From NCBI GenBank assembly GCA_020226215.1, contig CM035232.1, forward strand, positions 53,348,851-53,412,850: a stretch of 64,000 nt of DNA. Reading direction: 5' to 3'. The notes beneath the pieces were generated by a model. That model saw only the letters and a list, made by a program, of their open reading frames with translations, ran no database searches and was not told the DNA's origin. Positions 12,914 to 25,686 of the stretch are shown here, one piece after another. The position numbers and the translations under genes are program-made. Numbering within the stretch: the stretch's first letter is position 1; the number at the start of each line of letters is the position of its first letter. The stretch is from Sindora glabra. Lineage: Eukaryota > Streptophyta > Magnoliopsida > Fabales > Fabaceae.

Positions 12914-15781
12914 TGTAATGTCCTGAATTTTTAATTCTATCATTTGAATCTCTAAATTTTGAGGTTGTGAAAGGAAAAGCACGTTTAAATTAGCTTGGTG
13001 GGTGAATCTTAAATTGAAAGGAACTAAGTGTAAGTGTAATAGAAATTTTGAAGAAAAAAAAAGGATAGTAGGAAAAGAATTAATTTTTCTAAATAGTATA
13101 GATGATTAGAAGAGGTTAGAAAACCCTAAAAAGGGGAGTTGTCTAAGTCTGACAGTGTAAGGAATTTTAAACAGACAGAAACCCTATGGACTAAATTGCA
13201 AAAGTGCAAAATTGAGTGTGGTTAAAGTGTGAATAACCAAGAATTTGGGATCTAATATGAATAACCAAGAATTTAGGGTGTAATATGTAATTTTATTTAG
13301 TGTGACCAATAGACACATGACAAGTGTCATTATTAGAAAAAAATGGCAAGAATAGCCTTACTAATTGGTGAAAAAGGACTAAAATACCCTTAAAAATTTT
13401 AAAAATGATCAAAATACCCTTGAAGCTTCATGAAAACTCTTTCTTCTTCTCCATTTCACCTTGTAGCCGTGGATACCTCCATGAAAACAAGCTTGGACGT
13501 GTAAGAGAGAGAAGGAAGAGAGAGAAATTTTCTTTTAGCTTTTTCACCTAAAAATAGTGAGAATTAGGCTTAGGTGTAGAAGAGAAAGTTGCTCCTCTCA
13601 TCAAGCTCTATCTATTGGTGTGTTTAGATTGAAGAAAACTCAAGTTTGATCAAGTTTGGTGAGCTCTAAGTGAGGATTTTCAAGTTGCACCAAGAGGTAA
13701 AAATGTTCTCTTCTAAAAGCTCTTTAATGTACTCTTTTTAGTTTCTTGAAATTTTGATGTTGGTATGGTCAAAGGTGGTTAACCATGCAGTTTTGGATGA
13801 TTTGAACATGTCTAATGGTGTTTCGGATGTTGTTATGTTGATCTATGGCTTTGGTTTGGTGTAAAAACAACAAGAAACCATGATGTACACACTAGGGTTT
13901 TAGAGGCATAATGGCGCATGTATGGATTTGGCATGATTTGTTTGGAATTTGGCTAAATTGATGAAGTTAGAATGATTCTTATGAATTATGAAGCTTATGG
14001 AAGATGAAATTTTGAATTATGAATGTATGTGTGAAACTTCCCTTTTAAGAAGCCAAAATCGTGAATATGGAAAAGAAGGAGGGAAGGAGATTTAGCCATT
14101 TAAATTGTGTTTTTGGAAGATTGGAATAACATATTACAATGAAATTTAGGAGATATTGGAATGTACATTAAAATTTGGGTACTTCCTTCATGGTTTAGTG
14201 TATGTGGAGGAAGTGAAGAATACATGAAGTTTAAGAAAAATGATGATGTTCTAATAAGAATTATGATGTGTATTTATGTAGACTAAGAAGTGACAAGTTA
14301 GGAAGGCAAGAGGAATTATAAAGAAGTTTTTAAGTTAGGACAAAGGAAACATCACTATTGGAAGCTTTTAAAAGGTAGCTAGCTTTATCCTTAAGCTCTG
14401 TTTTTCATTTATGTGTTTTCTGTATTTTATGCTATTGTATGAAATGTGTATGAAATTGATGTGCATAAAATTATTGTATATGGTACCTATGGCCCGAGTA
14501 CCCCAGGAAGACAGTGAGATTGCTGTGTGTGAGGCCTATGGCCCGAGTTCCCCGGGAAGACAGTGAAATTGCTGTATATGAGGCCTAGGTACGACTATCT
14601 GTGATGGCCATCTTGATATCTTTATGAGTCCTTGAATGGGCTTGATGATTGCTATGTGTGATGCACATTTCTTACAATGGTATGGAATGAGATGATAAAT
14701 GATTAATTGATTTTGAAATGTATGTTTTATTTGCTTAAGGATTTGGAATGGCTTGATATATTTTTATGATAATAGCTAGCTACTGGGAAACTTTGTTTCT
14801 TATGTTTCTGTATTGTTACTAACCATTCCAAGTGATGCTTCTAAAGGCCCTCTTGAGAAAGGAGAATAATGTTTTAAAGTTGTATTAAAAATGTCTATAT
14901 AGTTTGTGATGTTAGTATGTGATGGATATATGTTTTGTAAGTTGAATTTTTTGTATAACTATATGACCCTTGCCTATACTGTATGAAATATATGAATTTG
15001 ATGTATTGTGAATTGGTTGGGAGTAGAAGGCGATTTAGTATGCAATCTGTGTGAAATTGGAAATGACCAAATGAATAGTAAATGATCAAATGAACAGTGA
15101 ACTCGTAGGCAGCAGGTTGAGTATGTTTGAAGGGACTTTTGATGGAGTTTTAATGCTCAAAAAATTATGATAAAATTCAGGGATGAACCTTACATACTCA
15201 ATGAACTCTGTGCCAAAATTTAGCCTAAAATAAGTTTATTTACTATGTGAATTTATTACATGTTTTGGTCTCCCCTGTTACCGTCACAGTGCAGAGCACT
15301 AATTGTATCTCAGAGATCAGAAGCAGTAAATGGATGATTTTTGATCTGAAAATTTTATGAAAAGTATATAACATGTTAATAAAGTCCCATACAAAATTTG
15401 AGATTATTCTTAGTTGATTTACCCCCTTAAATAAGGGTTTACTTTTACAGTTGTGAATTCTAGACAGTACTGGAACAGAAACATTTTTCTGTGAGTTCTG
15501 AAAGGTCTAATAATGTCTAAATTATGTCAAATTTTTACAGGATTTATTTAACACGTGAAAGGTTCATAGGATCCAATTTCATGATTTTTGGAGTCTCGAA
15601 AAGTAGTTTTTCATATTTTTGAAGTTGGTCCAGTAATTCTGGAAATGAGCAGAAAATTTCTGAAACTCAGATTCTGTAATATTTTGTTTTACAGAATCAT
15701 AAATTAGCCTCGAAAAGACCTAATTGTGCAATAATTACCTATTTAATGAGGATTAAAGTGTTAATGAGTAAGGGAGTTACA
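12914..15781 (+). mobile_element. Solo gypsy-type LTR with CTTTA duplication
   Basis: It begins TGTAATGTCCT and ends TTACA. The five bases before (12909-12913) and after (15782-15786) are both CTTTA, the target duplication expected of an LTR retrotransposon. Removing it joins the flanks into a sequence matching the neighbouring repeat unit (AATAGAAAA..ATATCC..TTTAAAATTTC versus ..CCTTGAAATTTC), which confirms the boundaries independently. At 2868 bp with no internal domain it is a solo LTR, left after recombination between two LTRs. Family and orientation are inferred from the gypsy-like start sequence. Confidence 0.75.
14486..14583. repeat. 49-bp GC-rich tandem duplication inside the solo LTR
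   Basis: Units 14486-14534 and 14535-14583 share CCTATGGCCCGAGT, a CCCC.GGAAGACAGTGA core and ATTGCTGT, followed by the first bases of a third unit (CCTAGG). The block is clearly richer in GC than its surroundings. Confidence 0.85.
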
Positions 15782-16139
15782 CTTTAAAATTTCACCATTA
15801 AGTGAATTAGAACTCTTTTAAATCAATTAATTAACTATTTGAAACCATTAGAATTCTCATTATCTTCTACTTGGATTTAAAGCATATAACCATGAAAATG
15901 AATATTGTTTGAAACTTTTTGATAAATTAGAATTACTTTTAAGAAAGGAGATAGTTAAACTTTGATTATTGGCTAACTCAATAATGATTCTAGCCAATAA
16001 TCAGCCTATCTTTAGTGTTTACTCAGTAAGGCTCAATTATACTATACTACTATTTTGAGAAGCATAATCATATTAGGCTTACCTCAATTAGGAGGTCTAA
16101 TATCACTAAGAGTTCCTAATTACACTATGATCTTAATAT
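15782..16139. repeat. Continuation of the tandemly repetitive stretch
   Basis: Resumes the repeat broken at 12913: AAATTTCACCATTAAG then TTTTAAATCAATTAATTAA matches the unit at about 12798-12850. Further looser copies of the phrase around TTGAAAC..TT..TTAGAATT occur near 15840 and 15930. No gene seen. Confidence 0.45.
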
Positions 16140-16454
16140 TTGACTTACTTTTTATGTGTGACTTTATAGGTTCGTATTTTGTTAGCAACAGTCCTAAAAT
16201 CCTAGTTTAGTATCATAGATAGTAAGTAGTATCTAGTAATATATTATTATACCCAAGTAATAAAAATATTAATGATTTGACATAACTTTTTTAAGGATCA
16301 ATGCTTCATGTATTTTAATCTCTTTTGTCTAGATATGTAGATTAAACTTGAGGCATGGAATGTGTCACCCTTTTCAAGTTTTAATTTATGTGTTTCTTGA
16401 TTCTTAAGTAGACTAACTTAAAACAAATGAATTAATATGACATAGTATCACTTG

Positions 16455-17237
16455 CTTTCTTAGGGATGACCTACAAAGTAACATTTCTTTAATTTAGGTC
16501 TAAGCTTGTCAAAGGTTTAACATTTTATGTATACCTCATAACCTTAAATCTTTATAAAAGACATGCTGGGATGTTTCCCTATTCATATCTCATGTGGAGT
16601 GTTTTGAACTATTGTAGAAGGAACACGGTTGAATGTAAAAGCAATTATCTTTAAAGAATATCCCTAAAAATTAGCTAAATTGCATAACTTATCATAGATT
16701 GTATGATGATTAGAAGATTTGTATGACTCATCATTGACTGCACCATGTTTGATAGGGTATGATTCCTCCTTTCTAAAACACCATTCCATTATGGTGATCC
16801 AATGGAGTGAGTTATGATATTATGTCACACTATTACAGATTGTCATCAAATTCTTGTTTTAAGTATTCTTCGCCTCGATTTAATCAAAATGTTTTAATAC
16901 TTTTACCAAGTTAGTTTTGTACTTTATTTTTGAATTCCATGAATTTTTTAAAGAATTTTGAGTTGTGTTTCATTAGATACATGTAACTATTTTTTTAAAG
17001 TCATTAGTAAATGTAATGAAGTATTGAAAATCGTCTCTAACTAGTGAACAAATAGGTCCACACACATCATTATATATGAGGCTTAATAAATCATTAGCAT
17101 TTTCACCATGTCTAATGAATGGAATTAATAAGGCTTTAGTTATCTTACCTAATAAGGAAGATTCCTACACCTCATATGATTTAAAATCAAATAAGTTCAA
17201 GATTGATTTTTATAGTGCTTAGATATGTGCTTTTCAT
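16455..17237 (-). pseudogene. Cop2 integrase fragment
   Basis: Minus-strand copia integrase sequence, matching the Cop1 integrase at about 56630-57400. The enzyme would insert the element cDNA into host DNA. The shared phrases include the C-terminal ...KCYFVGY-type region near 16480 and the sequence around the catalytic core near 16980-17110. There are several stops and frame breaks. It is joined directly to LTR sequence at about 16450, so everything downstream in pol has been deleted. Non-functional. Confidence 0.7.
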
Positions 17238-17680
17238 TTATATGTTCAAATAATTGGATTTGAATCCTTTAGTATTTATATTATAAATCGACATTTTGAG
17301 GTCTACAATATATTGTCCATTAAAGATTTGTGCATTACAATAAAATATTTCATTTAAGTAAACTAAATAAGTTTTGTCCTTTACTAAAAATGAAAAACCT
17401 TTCTTGTTTAAACAAGAAATAAAAATAATATACCTATTAATAGTAGGCAAAAGTAACAATCCTTTAATTCAATAATCAAACCAATATATAAAGATAAATA
17501 ATATGTTCCTATAAGGTAACCATTCTTGCTTATTTGCCAAAGTGTACTTCACCTTTGGTCAAAGTCCTATTCCTTTTGAGTTATTGCACACTAGTATAAT
17601 GTAAAAACACATCTAGTATCTAATACACAAGAGGTAGAAGTAAATATATGACACGCAAAATATTGATTATATCATTTCCT
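17238..17680 (-). pseudogene. Cop2 protease / pre-integrase fragment
   Basis: A 73-codon open stretch (17459-17238) reads ...FISCLNKKGFSFLVKDK and VYLNEIFYCNAQIFNGQYI, closely matching the Cop1 segment at 57416-57601. This is the zone between aspartic protease and integrase in copia Pol. The sequence upstream on the minus strand, to about 17680, matches the Cop1 protease region (57600-57830) with decay. It is interrupted at about 17680 by unrelated DNA. Confidence 0.7.
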
Positions 17681-19255
17681 TCTATTTTTTGCCTTTTAGT
17701 GCGTTTCACATGCTTAATGTTATGGAATTAGCCTTGTTATATGATTAGGTGCTAGTTTTCAATGTTTTTGAAATTGCTCGATTAATGCTAGATTTTTATA
17801 TTATTTAAGGTTTTTGACAATAACTTAGATTTTGGATGTCAAAATTAGGCGATTTTTATATCATTGAAAATCTTAGAGGAAGTTCTAAAACTTTCATATT
17901 TTGGTTGAAGCTCAATTGGAATGTTTGAAAGGTCAAAATTGGTCATAAAGTTAACATTTTATTTTTATCCAAGATAAAGTAGTCTTAATTTTTGGGCCAT
18001 ATCTAGAGCTTTAGAAATCTAATTAAGGTGAAACTAATGCTCAAAGTTGCCTAAGACTAACTTAACAACTTTCATATTTGGAGTTTAGTGAAATTATATT
18101 ATTTTGATGGTAAAAAATGGGTTAAAATCTAAGCAATGAAAATTACTATAGTAAAATACTATTAGTAGATTAAATTGTAAATTAGGCTATAAGTTTCTAA
18201 AATTAGTAAGGCCTTATTCTTTATAACCTTAGAAGGCATACTAACTTGGTTCATTAGGTATTGTAGCATAGCAATAAAAAATTTAAAGGTTTATGTCTTA
18301 AAATGCATAAACATACAATTCTAGATAATTTCCTTTTTTTTTCTCCAAGTTTCTTCCTTTTATCCATGGAAGGCTAATTTCTATATTGATTTAAGGAATT
18401 TAAGACTCATATCAATTTGGATTATAAGATCTTAAGCTATAATTTCAACTATTGTTAATTGATTCTCCTTTTTCTCTAATTCTTATATCTAATTTTTCTA
18501 GAATTATATGGATTGGATATAAGTTTGGTATAATTTGTGTTTCAATGTTGTGATTTATGATTTTTAATCTAATATTATGTTGAATTTAGTTAGTTAATCA
18601 TCATTTTTCATGTAACAATAAAGGATTGAATGATAAATTAGAGATTTCTTATTTAATCCTTCAATTTACCTTAATTCTATATTCAAATTAATCTAAATCT
18701 AACTTTATGGCTTATAATAGTTACTTATTTCTGCTAATCTAAATTGATTAAATCTTAGATAGTAATTGAGCATACATTTTGTGAATCATTATAGGGGTTC
18801 TAGATAATTCTATGCTGAGAAATCAATCGCAATTTTTAAATATGTTGTGGTCTGTGATTAGTTTGTCATAGAATTCTTAATTTCCTTAAATTGATTATGT
18901 TTCTTTACTACTTTTATGATAATTTTGTATTCTATTTCTAATATTTCATTCTATTTATATCAAATTAAACCCCCTTAAATTTAGTTTTATGTACAATCTT
19001 ACATCTTGCTTGTATACTTTTTGCTTAATTACTTTAATGTGCTAGATTAAATTGCATTTCTATTTACATTTATTTATTTTTCTTTTATTACATAAAATAC
19101 TTAAATAATTCTATATTCATGGTCAATAAATCAATACGAAAAGATGTATTAAATGGATCACTAAGGTTTGACTCGGTTTATTACCTTATACTATAAAATT
19201 TCTTCAAACTGTTAATTTCTAATTTTAATTAGTTTTAACAACTATTAATATATTA
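17680..19255. mobile_element. Unclassified insertion of about 1.6 kb inside Cop2
   Basis: Absent from Cop1 at the matching point (about 57820). A stretch resembling the target (AATATT.ATT..TAT) is seen on both sides, at about 17661 and 19248, suggesting a target duplication, but its exact length is unclear. No coding frame. The right part holds pyrimidine-rich text and the phrase GACTCGGTTTATTACC near 19170, which reminds me of gypsy LTR ends; this is not proven. Confidence 0.45.
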
Positions 19256-19261
19256 ATTACT

Positions 19262-19975
19262 ATAACAAAAATACAAAAAGTGGAAGTTTTACTTCCTTTC
19301 TTCTTTTTAAGATCCTCTAGGTAAACCTTGCAATTCCTCTTCTAATATTTGATCTCACCATAATAGAAGCATTTCCCTAGAAGTTATTTAACGTTCACTC
19401 ATGTTTAAGGACTATCATCAAATTCTTGTACTAGTCTAGGAAGTTTATCCCAGTTCAATTATCTTTCTCAAAGATTGAGCACATTAATAAGTTATTTGAT
19501 GTGTTTGTTATTGATATCTATGATAGAATATGAAAAAATATGTATAATGCTTTAATTATTTAATAAGTTCTTTTATTAAATGTTCCTTCCATTATTTTAT
19601 GTAAACTAATACTCCTCACTATTAATTTGAAAAATCACATCATTAAAACTTTCTATTTAACCAAGGTCCATATTTCACCTAGTTTCAAGTTAGCTTTAGT
19701 TTATCACTCAAGATTTGGCTATTTAAGTAGGCAATACTTGCCAATTGTATCACATACAACTTAGAAATAATTAGGTGAACAATATTTATTCTAATCCATC
19801 TTATGAACTAAAGATTAACTATATGCCTTTAAACCTCTAATCTTACTGAGATGGCCTAGTTAAGTCATATTGAATAATTAGCATTCAAATATCATTATCA
19901 CCCTATCATGTCTCACTAAGATAGATGAAGTACTTTTATTTTTCAAATTTACCCAATGTTAATTGAATCCTCGAC
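19262..19975 (-). pseudogene. Cop2 gag start and leader remnant
   Basis: About 19262-19380 matches the Cop1 zinc-knuckle end of gag (57835-57950). The sequence then jumps to the first codons of gag (about 19390-19520, matching 58560-58680), so roughly 600 bp of gag are missing. 19520-19975 matches the Cop1 untranslated leader (58681-59140), including the phrase GGCAATACTTGCCAATTGTATCA. It stops at 19975 against the truncated Gyp3 LTR. Confidence 0.65.
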
Positions 19976-22722
19976 TTACTAAATTAAATTGATAAGTTTT
20001 TCTTGGATAATATAATATAAGTTCCATAAGTAAATTAAATTTAATGAAAATATGGAAAAATATAGATAGCATAAAGCTTAAGGAAATTTGAGAATGATTA
20101 AGAGTAGGAAAGACTTATAAGCCATTCAACATTGAGGAGCTAGGCAATAGTTGATTATATAGTTGATAATGACCATACAAGTTACACTTTAGAGACTGAC
20201 ATAGTTGATTATAGTTCAATGAAGGTAGCTAATTTATAAAATGAATAATTTTCCTCTTTTCCTAAAATTTCCTTCCTTATAATTCTCTTAAAACTTGAAT
20301 TTTCCTCCTTATTTTCCTTATTTCCATAAAAATTCCTAACTATCTTATCTCATCTTCCTTTCCTTTGTTTCCCATTAACTTCTCAATCAAGCAAGGAAAC
20401 ATTAAATTCTTATCAATCTCCTTACACAATCAAGGTAAAGACATCTAAATCATTTTTTATGTTAAGTTTTTCATCAATTTTTCTTTAGAAATCAAATAAA
20501 TGCATAAGTTAAGCTTAAAAATAGAAAAATGGAGTCATAACCCTAATTTATTGAATTTGGATGATTAAGAGCCTTCAACTATTGACGTAAGCTTTCCAAG
20601 CTTTCCTTCATATTAGGTAAGTAAGCATCCTAGCTCTTATAAGAAATTAAAATGGTTTTGTTTGATTAAAATTTAGTATTTTATTTAATTGTATGAGAAA
20701 AGACATTAATTTATGTGTTTGATTTGATTTCGTTGTTAGAATGGGCATAAATATTGATCCTTTATGAGTATTTATGATTTAGATGAATTTACAACATGAT
20801 AAATGCATTAAAATGATGAGAAGGTTAAATTAATAGTAAAAATCATGAGAAACTTGATGAAAATTAGGTTATAATCGATTATATAGTTAATTATAAGCCT
20901 TTGAGAGCACTTTAGGCATTGTTAGTCAATTATAATTACTAAAATTCCTCTTTAAACCTTTATAGTTGGCTATATAATTGACTATGTGAAAAATTGTTAT
21001 ATTGATTTTAAATGGTCATAACTTCTCCATTGTATACTCATTTATAATAAATCACCTATCATTGGAAAAGTAATTGAGTCTAATTTCTGATGGGACAATT
21101 TTATTTCAATATCTTATGTATAGGATGAGATATAACTTAAACAATAGACAACGGTTAGAAATTCAAAATAGCAAAAAATTAAATTTTTGAACTAAATTGC
21201 AAAAGTCATAACTCTTTCATATCTTAGCCATTTTAAGTAAATGACCTGTCCATAGAAAAATAATTAAGTCTATTTTCATATAAAATAGGTTTCATGAACA
21301 TTAAATTTGTTGTCTTTTATTTGTTTGTTTATAAAATATTATTCAAAGGTTAAAGCTAAGGTATAATTTAGAGCTCTCTAAAGTTAAGATAAGTTAGTAT
21401 ATGATAGATGAAAGTTAGTTACATTAATAACAACCATGAAATGAGTCATAATAAAGTTATAATAACATGAATTTATGTTTGTATTTGCAAGTACATGAAT
21501 AATGATAAACAATTATTACAACTATATTAGAAACATGACATCATTGGCTTGTACTTTTTTAATGGAGTTAAGTCAATTGTATGAGTTTAACTTATAAGCA
21601 AGTAAAGAGGCATGAGCTGGTTGTAAATTTTGAATATTTGGATATAGTTAATAAAATGCAATAGTAGAAATGCAAGTTAAGGCATTTGTGATATTATGGT
21701 AATAATATGTGTTGAATGTGATGTTATGAGCTTATACTCTTTGTGGATGATGAACGACTTAATGGATTTATGAATTGTGTCATGATAAGTAATAAGATGA
21801 TATGATACGGGTGATTATACACTTGATGTGATTATATGCATTGATATTTTTATGTAATATTTATCAAGGGATAAGGTTAACTTGAAAGGATAAAAATGGA
21901 GTTTGTGAAAAGATAAGGACCACCCTAGAGTCACAAAAAAGATAAGATTTTCTTTTTGTTTTTTCATTATTTTATGGTGTTATTGTGAGATGATTGAATA
22001 TATGGGATTGTGAGCCAACAAGTAATCATTTTGCAAGGGACTTTTCCCTCACACTTTGAATTAATGATAGATGAAGTAAAACTAATAAATGAATAAATGA
22101 TGTGTTCAAAATTATGACCTAATATAGCATAGGTTTGCTTATATTATTTTTGTTATACAAGCTATTTATTAAAGAAACCATCTCTTTTCCTCCAGTATAG
22201 GCACAAAGGTGTAGTTATTAATTAAAGTGAAGCTTAATTGTTTCAATAAATATAGACATACATGGGTGAATTTAAGTTATTATAGTATAACTTAAACCAA
22301 TTATATTATACAAATTCATAAATGTTTATTAATTGAGTTTCAAAGAAACTTAAACCGGTTATATTATACAAATTCATAAATGTTTATTAACTGAGTTTCA
22401 AAGAAACTTGCTTATTTTTTCTCTCCATTTTGTCTTCTTTAGGGATCATTCCCCTTAGGAATCAAGTTGTTATTAAATAGGATAAAAGTGTATTTATTTA
22501 TAAATTTTGGCTTTAAGGAAAGTGTTGGCATAGTTAGATTAATCTTACATGTTGATTCATTAGTACTTTTTATATTTATGTTCTTAAATACTACATGTTC
22601 TTTAAAAGTATTGCATCTTTGCATGTGAATCATTGCATTATATATGTTTGAGCAAGTTTGGAAGGTTATCACTTGTAGTGACTTCTAACACTAGTTATGT
22701 GCTATGAGGTTGGATTATGAAA
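19976..22722 (+). mobile_element. Gyp3 5' LTR (start truncated)
   Basis: Aligns along its length with the 3' LTR at 28671-31423, but lacks its first 33 or so bases, including the TG terminus. It ends at 22722 in ATTATGAAA, matching GTCATGACA of the 3' copy. It holds many short inverted motifs of the type ATAGTTGATTATA. Length 2747 bp; the two LTRs differ at many positions, so Gyp3 is old. Confidence 0.75.
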
Positions 22723-22725
22723 AAA

Positions 22726-22744
22726 TTGATATCAAAGCATGGTC
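22726..22744 (+). other. Gyp3 primer-binding site (decayed)
   Basis: TTGATATCAAAGCATGGTC differs from the initiator-Met-tRNA complement TTGGTATCAGAGCATGGTC at two positions, both G-to-A. It lies three bases after the LTR end. Confidence 0.75.
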
Positions 22745-23640
22745 TAAGCCAAAGTGGTACATGTTATTTAAAATTATCAAGTAGAAGTTTCAAATTGACT
22801 AAGTTAATGTCTTGAAAACATTGAGCCTTGATAATAAACCAGTAACTATCAAGGGGGTTATGGGTTAACTTATCATTTACCTCTTATATGCCAAAATCCC
22901 TATAAGTTACTTTCACCTACGAGCGACGAAGTATGAGTAAAGTGAGTACTTCTCTAATCCTAAGGTAACTATAGTTTTTTAATATGTTAATACCTTCATT
23001 ATGATTACTTGTTGTTATTTAATTATTACAAAAAAAGGATATAAATTGATAGGTTGATTTGGTAAAAAAATTAAATGGCTAATTTTGTTTGACATGTTTA
23101 CGCTAGAAGGCTTGATAAATGTACCCATGCGCCTTGCTTATGTATAAGTTTTCTTACACAATTTCATCTTTATATTAATAATGAATGATCATGTTTTGTA
23201 TTCTATTGATTTTGAGTAGCAATGTAAATGGTCATCAAGATTGGATGCTAGCAAACCAAGTTAGACATGGTTTATTGAAAAAAAGTTAAACTTTAAATTT
23301 GCCTAATTATGTTAAAAGCTTGAAACATGTAAAATTCGGATGAATTTTGTTTTGAATAAATAGAATTTGTATGCAATTTCTGTATAGGAGTCATTAGTGT
23401 AGATTATAAGCTTTAGGGAGGGCAAGAGTGATGCAAGGAATCTTAGTTCATTCAAAAGTGAATTAGATTACCTTGATCTATTCATAAAACAGGTGAGAAC
23501 TTGGCACAAGTGTGAGTATAAGGGCAATTAAAGACTATATGCATGTCGTAAGCTAACCTCAAGTTGCATAATCAATGTAGGGAATTACCTTAGCAACCTC
23601 CTACTAGCCTTATTAAACAAAAATGTAGCTATACTAAAAA
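22745..23640 (+). mobile_element. Gyp3 internal region, 5' part
   Basis: Expected to hold leader and gag. I see no readable gag domain on the plus strand, only short AT-rich frames. Assigned by position between the primer site and the nested LTR. Confidence 0.4.
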
Positions 23641-25686
23641 TGTTTTATAACATCCTAAACCCTAATAGGCATGTGTATTCCTAATGTTAAAGCACTAAAG
23701 AAAGCAATTTCACTATATACTGGTAAGTACACATACCACTAGCTTTTTCAACTATTTAGTGACTTATCTTAATGCTAATATATTCAAATAAGCCCTCTTA
23801 CCTTCCAATAGACAATAACTAAGTACCTAAAGGGAAGATTCTTTAAAGGATGGAAAGAAACAAGAAGAGTAACAAATGAGTTTTCTTAGAAAACCCAATA
23901 AGCAAAATAATATAAATTAACTAAAATGAGCTAAAATTTAATAGTTATTCTATTGAATACTCTATATAAGGAAAGATGGTAAGTATTTATACCTTCTTGA
24001 GGAAAATATTATTTAAACATCAGTCTACCTTTTTAAGAAATGGATATGACATATAAGGGATAAGGTTTGGTTATTGTTGTCTTATTTATCTTGTAATATT
24101 ACACTTAAAAGAACCATTCAAGTTATGAATTACTATATTTGTGTTGACAATCTTATTGGTCAATCACTGCCATACTTTTACATGTATCCTAATGATATAT
24201 AATCTGTATAACTATAAGTAAACAATTTACTTTTCAATATATGTTCAAAACTATTACAAAACCCTTTCTACTTAGATTAATTCTCATTTACATTTGGATA
24301 CTCATATTTTCAAATACAGATAATAGGAATAAACAAACAATATAAGAAAGTAATTAAGTCTCCTCGCACCTCCTAGTTAGTCTTATCTTTTTACAAACCT
24401 AACCTTGTCCCTTTAGGGTTTGTCTTATTCTTTTACAAGTAATTTCTCAAATTTAGTACTAATCATATAGTCTTGCCCGCTCCCATCTCATCATATCAAT
24501 CATGCCTATGGCATTATTTTCACAATCCATATCACAAATCTTAAATTAACATAGAAACTTATTCTTAACACATATATCTTATCATAGTCATATCCCTTTT
24601 AGGATTTTATTATCAAAATCATATAAAACTACATTTGTATGCTTAATATATAAATATATGAACCATATATTACTATAATGTCATAAGATTATAACAAACT
24701 TGCAAAATTAGAAATAATAGAGTAATATTCAATTATCATAGTTAACCATATCCAACCAGAGATCAACTTTTGGGGTATAATCAACTATGGTAGTCAATTA
24801 TGTGCCTTTTAAGTGCAAATCTCGAGGCCATAGTTAATTATAAGCTAGTTTTTCATAGATTTTTTGCACTCTTATTGTTTATTTAACTTTTAACTTTAAT
24901 ATATCATCATGCACGTGGAAAACATCTCAAGGCAATTATTTATACTCATAACTTAAAAAAATATCACAAGAAAACCATGCTACAATAAATATTCACATAT
25001 TTTAATAAAAAACTCATCAAGATTCATCACTTTAAGCTTAATAAACACCAAAATATGCAAATTATCCTAGTGTAAACAAATTGCTTACTTACCTATGCAT
25101 GGAAGGGAAGATTAGAAGTTAAAAGAATAGTTATATTGATTTATTCAGTTCCAAATTCAAGAATTAATGGTAAGAATACCTATGATATCTAAATCCTCAT
25201 CTTAAGTAAAATTTATAAATTAATCGCTCAAAAACTTTGAATAATTACTTACACTTGATTTTCCTAAGAATCATGAATAATTACTTACACTTGACAGTTA
25301 AATCTTCCTAGACCTACTTGAAGTAGATGTGATGAAATAGAGAAAAAAGCTAGCAATAAATTAAGTTACTGAGGATGGTAATTAGAAGTCATAAAAGGTC
25401 TTGGAGATTTAAAGGCATATTATTCATTTGGAAATAACTTAGGGGTGTTATTAGAAAAAGTCATCCTAAATTCTATCCATACTCACTTATTTAGTTCCAA
25501 CTACACACTGGCCTATAAATAATTTATTCCTCCATTCTAAATTAATTTACTTCAAATTCAACTTTAAAATCTTATTATTTTCTATAAAATTCATATTCTT
25601 AAAAATAATTATACTAAGTAAATAATTAATTTTATATATAATAACACTCTAATTGTTCCTAATTTCCTAAGAGATGTAATAGTACA
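23641..25686 (-). mobile_element. Nested LTR, opposite strand, inside Gyp3
   Basis: On the minus strand it begins TGTACTATTACATCTCTTAGG at 25686 and ends GTTTAGGATGTTATAAAACA at 23641. The end resembles the Gyp3 LTR end (GGGTTAGGTCATGACA). It also carries the ATAGTTGATTATA-type motifs (about 24740-24860) and the leader-like GTAAGTAAGCA phrase found in Gyp3. It is about 2.05 kb with no internal region, so it is probably a solo LTR of a related family. The flanking pentamers do not match, so the boundaries are approximate. Confidence 0.5.

Larger units (their letters stand above)
16140..19975 (-). mobile_element. Cop2: decayed, deleted copy of the Cop1 copia family
   Basis: Collinear on the minus strand with Cop1 (51466-61891) but with large deletions. 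From left to right: an LTR fragment (about 16140-16450, matching about 61000-61270), a jump over RNase H and reverse transcriptase, integrase and pre-integrase/protease sequence (about 16455-17680), an insertion (about 17680-19255), then zinc-knuckle-adjacent sequence, a jump over most of gag, the gag start and the untranslated leader (to 19975). The leader is cut where the Gyp3 LTR begins. It is much more diverged from Cop1 than the two Cop1 LTRs are from each other. Confidence 0.8.
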
